Positions 59,041 through 64,000 of a DNA stretch of 64,000 nucleotides are shown here, piece by piece (position 1 is the first letter of the stretch; each line of letters begins with the position of its first letter). The stretch covers positions 1 to 64,000 of the forward strand of contig JAZAYU010001128.1 of NCBI GenBank assembly GCA_038501625.1, given 5' to 3'. The position numbers and the translations under genes are program-made. The stretch is from Corbicula japonica (taxonomy: Eukaryota > Mollusca > Bivalvia > Venerida > Cyrenidae). A model generated the notes under the pieces. That model did no database searches and was not told the origin of the DNA. It worked only from the letters and a program-made list of their open reading frames with translations.

Positions 59041-59620
59041 AATACCGTAGAATTGGTTTTATTCGCGTAAGTTTTATTTCCGCTAATATTTCGCGAATCG
59101 CTTACAACGCGAATTCATATACCGCGAATAATTGATGAGTTTTGATATATCTTGTAATAAGTATCCGAAAAGAGGCAACTTAAAATAGAACTGATGATCA
59201 TTTCAAATACTACACTTTTTGGCCACCATTCATTTAATTGATTAAAATATTTAAATGAATTTGGCAAAAAAATAAACGATTTTGTCCTTAAAATATGTAA
59301 GGTTTTAAGTTATTCTGATACAGGAAACAATATAGCTAATGTATTGTCAGCGCTGTTTGTTATATTTCACACGTAAACAAAAGCCAGCTTGCATAACAAT
59401 ATTATGTTTATTGATAGTTAATTGCTCTATATCTCAGTAAGGACAGTGGTATTTATCTGTATCATTTGCAAGTGTTTAACGATGAAATCGTGATCACAGT
59501 AATAAACTATACTTTTATACTTTCGGTTTTGAGTCTGGCGACGTCGCGAATTCATTAATACGCTGGGTTTTGACGCAAATCGCGAAATTTTGACCTCGCG
59601 AAATTAATGCGTCTTACAGT
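59041..59620. mobile_element. Possible MITE with CGCGAA words
   Basis: A left end with TACCGTAGAATTGG and TTCGCGAATCG and a right end with CGCGAAATTAATGCGTCTTA, CAGTA loosely mirror each other. TA-type ends are possible. The match between the ends is weak and the interior is unremarkable. Confidence 0.4.
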
Positions 59621-60632
59621 ACAAAGGTTAATTGTTACATGATCTAATGTTTTTTTACAAGTCGCGAAACATTACGCAGCCGTTATCAATATTGCGTACG
59701 ATTTCATAAACCATATATACTGGACTACACATTAATAGAAAAAGTTATCCGTTTCTGCTCAAACTAAAACGCTTGCTTTTTTTAACAAAAGTAACCTTTA
59801 GTTGTCTTTAACTTGTATGTTAAAACATAATCATCATAAAAATGCAGTTTCGCCCATACTAATACAGACACGAGTTTACGACCATCTTTCATCGATTTAG
59901 AGCGGTTATTTTTCGCCGTTTTAAAAGTGTCGCTAATTCCCTGTAGCAATTTTCAAAGTACGAACGAATGGTGTTACAAAGGATTTAAGTATAAATTAAC
60001 TGATTCATGGTTTACCAAATATCAAATACAATCTTCAAAATGGCGGACAATTATCCAGGTACTCTTTATTATTCACAATAATGATATTTGTAACGAGACA
60101 AAAAATGATTTCGCCATTTCACAAAGTTGTCGGTGAGATTTGACATTAAAATCGATTAAAAAAAAACTTTGAAGGCCACCAAACACAAATAGCATCCAAA
60201 TATTGCTGACTCGTTTTGATGCACATTACTGTCCACGGCGTATATGTCGACATTTCAATCATCCCCGACACATTTAACAATTTCTTTTTATAATTTTTAA
60301 TGAAAACTAACTATTGGATCAACAACATTTAAAACTATGGCCATTTGTAAGTAAACATATTCAGAGACTGCAAACGCCATTTCATATTGTATTTTATTAA
60401 GAAGGCTTTCAGTTTGAAATCCTCTTGCAAATGGTGGGCATGTGTTAGTAATGATTTTTGTTCAAATGTAGGGTATTTCATATCTTTTATAAACTCCCAT
60501 CGCAAACAGGAAATGGTCAATGTTTATTTTTAAAAAGTGAAAAAGTGTTGTTTTTCCGGATTTTGAAATAAATAGTGATAAAAAATTGTGTCATGTGTCC
60601 ACCGAAATATTTTAAATGATGGTGTTTTAAAG
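59621..60632. other. Intron 1 of the TSP1 gene, right part
   Basis: A family-B fragment on the minus strand lies at about 60165-60245. Otherwise AT-rich with nothing recognised. Confidence 0.45.
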
Positions 60633-60806
60633 GGATAAATGGAGGCTGGGATTTATGGGGATCTTGGAGTCAGTGTTCGGCAACATGTGATTTTGGGATG
60701 AGATATCGTGAAAGAACGTGTTCCAGTCCCGTACCTGCAAAAGGTGGACTGTTTTGTTCTGGGAGCCCGGTCGAATTTAGACTTTGCAACCAAGGTTTTT
60801 GTCCAG
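60633..60806 (+). CDS. TSP1 repeat exon, type II TSP1 gene
   Basis: A 58-codon phase 1-1 exon, acceptor TTTTAAAG and donor CCAG|GTAAGT. It encodes INGGWDLWGSWSQCSATC, then MRYRERTCSSPVPAKGG, LFCSGSPVEFRLCNQGFCP. Six cysteines and two WxxW motifs are present. CSATCDFG lacks the glycine right after the second cysteine. It is the first extracellular module after the membrane anchor. Confidence 0.95.
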
Positions 60807-61571
60807 GTAAGTATCTGTATCATTTTTTACGGATACATTAAAATAGATCTATGCTTACACGATTCATTATGTATTTATTATTCGAAACATTATTTGTGCG
60901 GTGCCCACGGGCAACCATTTTTTGATTTGCTAGGTCAAAATAAGACCTCTGGCCATACACATGTCGAAATCGGGTTGTCCGGTAGAAAAAAAAATATTAT
61001 GTTATCAACAAGCTGAACTGGAAGTCTAATCTCAATACCAGACACCGTTTAATACCAACAAACAACTGTTAAAATAAAGCCAATAAGGGTAATCAGTTGA
61101 CAGCATTGAATCAGTAAACTAAAAGCATTAAACACCTCACTGCGTGGAATACAATCTCATATTATTTGCATAAGGTCTATAGATTCAGGGGAAGTTTCCA
61201 ATAAATAAAGATATGTTAATGATCTTTGTACAAACAATTTAGTTTTCTGTAAAAAAAATACTTAGTTAAAAAAACCATGATAAGATAATCACGAGAAAAG
61301 AACACCCTTAAAATATCGTATAGTTATGGGTCACCGGCGTTGTTTTTTTTCTGCCACGGCTAATTTCTGATAGTAAAATTTAAGAGTACGCTTTTCAAAC
61401 ATTTCATTGGAGTTTCTCGTGTCTTCAAAGGAATTTTTAAACTTCTATTATTGGACCAAGGTTATTTGGCAATGTTTACATTGGCGTGTTTACATTTGCG
61501 TTACATCATAACAATGAATTAATATTTTAATCGTTGTTTTATACAAAGCCTGAAGCACCCAATACTTGTCC
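60807..61571. other. Intron 2 of the TSP1 gene
   Basis: No exon or repeat recognised in this part. Confidence 0.45.
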
Positions 61572-61880
61572 CATTAGCCGAGTGGTCTAAGACGCAGTCA
61601 ATATGTAATGCAATTGTAGCACGCTGTTATTGGTTGAAGGTTCGAAACTTGTTTTTTTTTACTTTTAATTTTATTTTTTACACAATAATTATTGCCGCGA
61701 TAAAATAAATTGAAGCAAAATATATTAATAAATATGAAATAACTGCAATAAACCTTAAAAAATATAAATCTAAAATATTTCCTCAAACGCTGTGTGTCAG
61801 TATGAATCGAACCTGTGCCGAAAAAACAGTTAGGCCTATGCCAGCCGGACGCGTTAACCACTGTGCTATCAAGGAGGTGT
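61572..61880. repeat. Two convergent tRNA-like heads
   Basis: At 61572-61655 the plus strand has TTAGCCGAGTGGTCTAAG (A box) and GAAGGTTCGAAAC (B box). At about 61875-61795 the minus strand has TAGCACAGTGGTTAACGCGT and CAGGTTCGATTC. They face each other across an AT-rich stretch. Neither has a matched acceptor stem, so both are SINE heads or tRNA pseudogenes. Confidence 0.7.
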
Positions 61881-62039
61881 GATGTATATTTGCAAAATAT
61901 GAATTTAATCGCGTAAATTTGTCTTAACCCGTGTTTACATTCTATTAATAATTGTAAACATCGCCAATTTAGCTTGGGCGACCTATACTTGTGCTATCAG
62001 CACGGTCAACAGATTTATAACAAAATAAACAAAGGCGGC

Positions 62040-62300
62040 GTGAACAGTGAATTATGCATCGTTGCTCTCGATGACTAGGCTCAATAATACTGAGCTTGCA
62101 CTAGTTTGATATGTTGGTATCTTTCGTGTCTTTTTTTTTTTGGCTTTCTAAGATCTTTTCAGTATTTTTTTAATATATCACAGCAGCGTCGTTTGTACCG
62201 TTTTTCGGCCGTAAGAATTTCAATCAGTACTGTTATCAATTACCATGTTTGAAGTCCATTTAACATGGTCTGTTAACCACACACCATTATAAAGTCTGCA
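62040..62300 (+). repeat. Family-B copy, strongly diverged
   Basis: GACTAGGCTCAATAATACTG, TATCACAGCAGCG and CAATCAGTACTGTTATCA match family B in order across a unit junction. Confidence 0.6.
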
Positions 62301-62514
62301 TTATATATTCAAATTCTAAATAAACCCTGAAAACACATTATTGTCCCGATAAAGCAATGTATTAAAGTTAACTTGAAGGTCTAAAGCGGAGCGCAAAAAC
62401 TGCGTCGGAAGTATTCACGATATCCTAGAAGCTTCATAAAAAGTACCTGTAAACATTGTACGGAACACACATAAGTTTAAAAGTACGAAACGAAATCTGA
62501 ATATGTGCAAATTG

Positions 62515-62725
62515 CGTTTAAAAAATTAACTATGGTTTTCGGTCGGTAATTATAGTTTTCGACAATATCCTTAGTTATTGGTCCGATAACCATATGTTAT
62601 TAACACTTCTTATGTATATCGCCCGATAACTAAGGTTTTCAAAAATAACTATCATCATCGGACGGTAACCCTAGTTATTGTCAACTATGGTCATCGGTCC
62701 AGTATCTATAACTATTTGTCGTTAA
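62515..62725 (+). repeat. Degenerate self-complementary array around TAACTATGG
   Basis: Words such as TAACTATGGTTTTCGGTC, CCGATAACCATA, CCCGATAACTAAGG and TCAACTATGGTCATCGGTCC recur on both strands within about 200 bp. The array may form several alternative hairpins. Noncoding. Confidence 0.75.
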
Positions 62726-63049
62726 CCATGGATGTGGGATTAATGGTCCAAAACGCGTGCCATACATTTTATTTAGCATCATGCCTGATACTGTAACAGA
62801 ACAGTCTGTTTTCCGAGTGATGTTACACCTCTTCTTAAGATTGTGATAGAAATGTGGCGAGCTATCTTTAAATATATTTAAAAGACATAATTCCGTTGAA
62901 TATATTGTTAGCTCGATATATTAACTATGTGCTTAAGCTAGACTATTCAGTTTTAAACAGTACAGTATTGCTCTGGAATATATTCTGTTAAATCTTTTAA
63001 CTTTTTGTAACATATTCGTACGCACCAATGTATATTTATGTAGTAATAG

Positions 63050-63217
63050 ATGGTGGATGGAGTGAATGGTCAGCATGGGAAACTTGTTCAGCTACATGTG
63101 GTACTGGATTACAACGACGTAATAGAACCTGCTCTGATCCAGCATCGGAACCACGTGGCAGACCATGTTTTGGTGACTTGTCCGAATATCAACAGTGTAG
63201 TATCAAAACATGCGATG
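63050..63217 (+). CDS. TSP1 repeat exon, type II TSP1 gene (continues beyond window)
   Basis: A 56-codon phase 1-1 exon, acceptor GTAATAG and donor GATG|GTAATT, completing an aspartate with the previous exon. It encodes GGWSEWSAWETCSATCGTG, then QRRNRTCSDPASEPRG, RPCFGDLSEYQQC, SIKTCD. It is a complete TSP1 repeat with WxxW motifs and the CSATCG O-fucosylation site. It resembles 12919-13092 (CFGxxSEY). At least one more exon must follow outside the window. Whether an SRCR tail follows, as at 4.5-6 kb, cannot be seen. Confidence 0.95.
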
Positions 63218-63745
63218 GTAATTATTACTTTTACAAGCTTTTTTTAATGATCTAAAATCTTAAACCAGCTATATTTAATCGTTTTGTAAAAGGTGAAATA
63301 CGTAAATCAGGTATGGTCGCTGTCAAGGGGTTTACAGAAGTGCAATTGATTAGTTTGTAATAGTAAAAATGCATATTAACTTTGAAAAAAACTCATTCTT
63401 TGTTCTTCTTATTTTACATCAGTGTCATTACCTCTAGGTAACATGCCAGTGTTAGTACATATATTCAGAATTGAAATAAAACACGAAATTTCAGTTACAA
63501 AACTATATTTTTTATATTAATGACGTTCATTTAAGCAAACATACTTTACCGTTTACTTCCCAGTTCCCACACAAAAAGTAAAAATTACACGCCTTTTACA
63601 AGTAGATTGTTAAAGGAAATACTGTAAATCTTAAACACTATTTTATATATATATTTTTTTTAAAATGTAATATGTAAAAACAAAAACACCCTAATCGCTG
63701 TTAAAACATTTTAAAATCACATAATATTTAAATCTTTCTTCAGTT
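63218..63745. other. Intron 3 of the TSP1 gene
   Basis: AT-rich, nothing recognised. Confidence 0.45.
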
Positions 63746-63746
63746 A

Positions 63747-64000
63747 CAGTACTGAAAATTAAGAAATTGACACTTTTGGCGTTTCAACTCTGTTTCATTT
63801 CCATTCCAATTTGCAACGTTTTCCGCTGTGCTTCCATTCCGTTTCCGTTTCGTTTGGAACCATTCGGTTACCATTTCGATTAAAACGCTTTCGACTCTGC
63901 GTTTCAAGCGTTTTTCTGTTGCTAGCGTTTCTTCCGTTTCTAGCGTTCCATTTCCGCTTCCGGGCATTTTTATCGCTTCCCTGGTTAAATATTTTCGTTC
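63747..64000. mobile_element. Left part of a second CAGTACTGAAAAT element, cut by window edge
   Basis: CAGTACTGAAAATTAAGAAA after TA (63745-63746) matches the left end of 50302-50939. The interior is again built of short TTCCGTTTCC-like words but differs in detail (GCGTTTC in place of GCGATCC). The right end is outside the window. Confidence 0.85.

Noticed and set aside
61572..61655. Functional tRNA gene
   Set aside because: A and B boxes are present but no matched acceptor stem is visible; same for the heads at 39275-39335, 57745 and 61795.

Overview
The window is animal nuclear DNA, most probably from a mollusc and quite likely a heterodont bivalve. It is AT-rich and intron-rich, with very short exons scattered among dense transposon and satellite debris. 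Protein modules are thrombospondin type-1 (TSP1), SRCR, PAN/apple and an FBXL4-type galactose-binding-like fold, carried mostly on phase-symmetric exons. The organism call is inference from this style and from repeat families I associate with bivalve genomes; no search was run. Exons were found by reading translated motifs and matching splice sites and intron phases. Most are too short to stand out as open frames.

Layout. (1) 4.5-13.1 kb, minus strand: the 3' part of a gene with three intact TSP1 exons, one dead TSP1 exon, and a two-exon SRCR domain ending in a stop. (2) 13.4-18.7 kb: a repeat block with a 2.3-kb foldback element, a 159-bp satellite split by a TA-flanked transposon, a minisatellite and a Harbinger-like MITE. 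(3) 19.2-22.0 kb, minus strand: a four-exon gene of unknown function whose last exon holds an in-frame 21-bp repeat. (4) 22.3-24.2 kb, plus strand: an inverted paralogue of the TSP1-SRCR tail. (5) 24-38 kb: mostly repeats, including BEL/Pao gag and mariner relics. (6) 38.4-46.5 kb, plus strand: a gene joining a PAN/apple-like exon to a four-exon FBXL4-type domain. (7) 46.5-57 kb: satellites, microsatellites and DNA-transposon remnants. (8) 57.1 kb to the right edge, plus strand: the 5' part of a gene with a type II membrane-anchor exon followed by two TSP1 exons, running out of the window.

How the genes may work together. Three loci share TSP1 exons, mostly phase 1-1, and two end in the same TSP1-SRCR tail. 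The most economical reading is a local family of extracellular, probably membrane-anchored recognition or adhesion proteins, shaped by inverted duplication, exon duplication and exon death, beside a PAN/FBXL4-type protein that may also be extracellular. Whether the 57-kb gene also ends in SRCR, and whether the 4-13-kb gene also starts with a membrane anchor, cannot be seen here.
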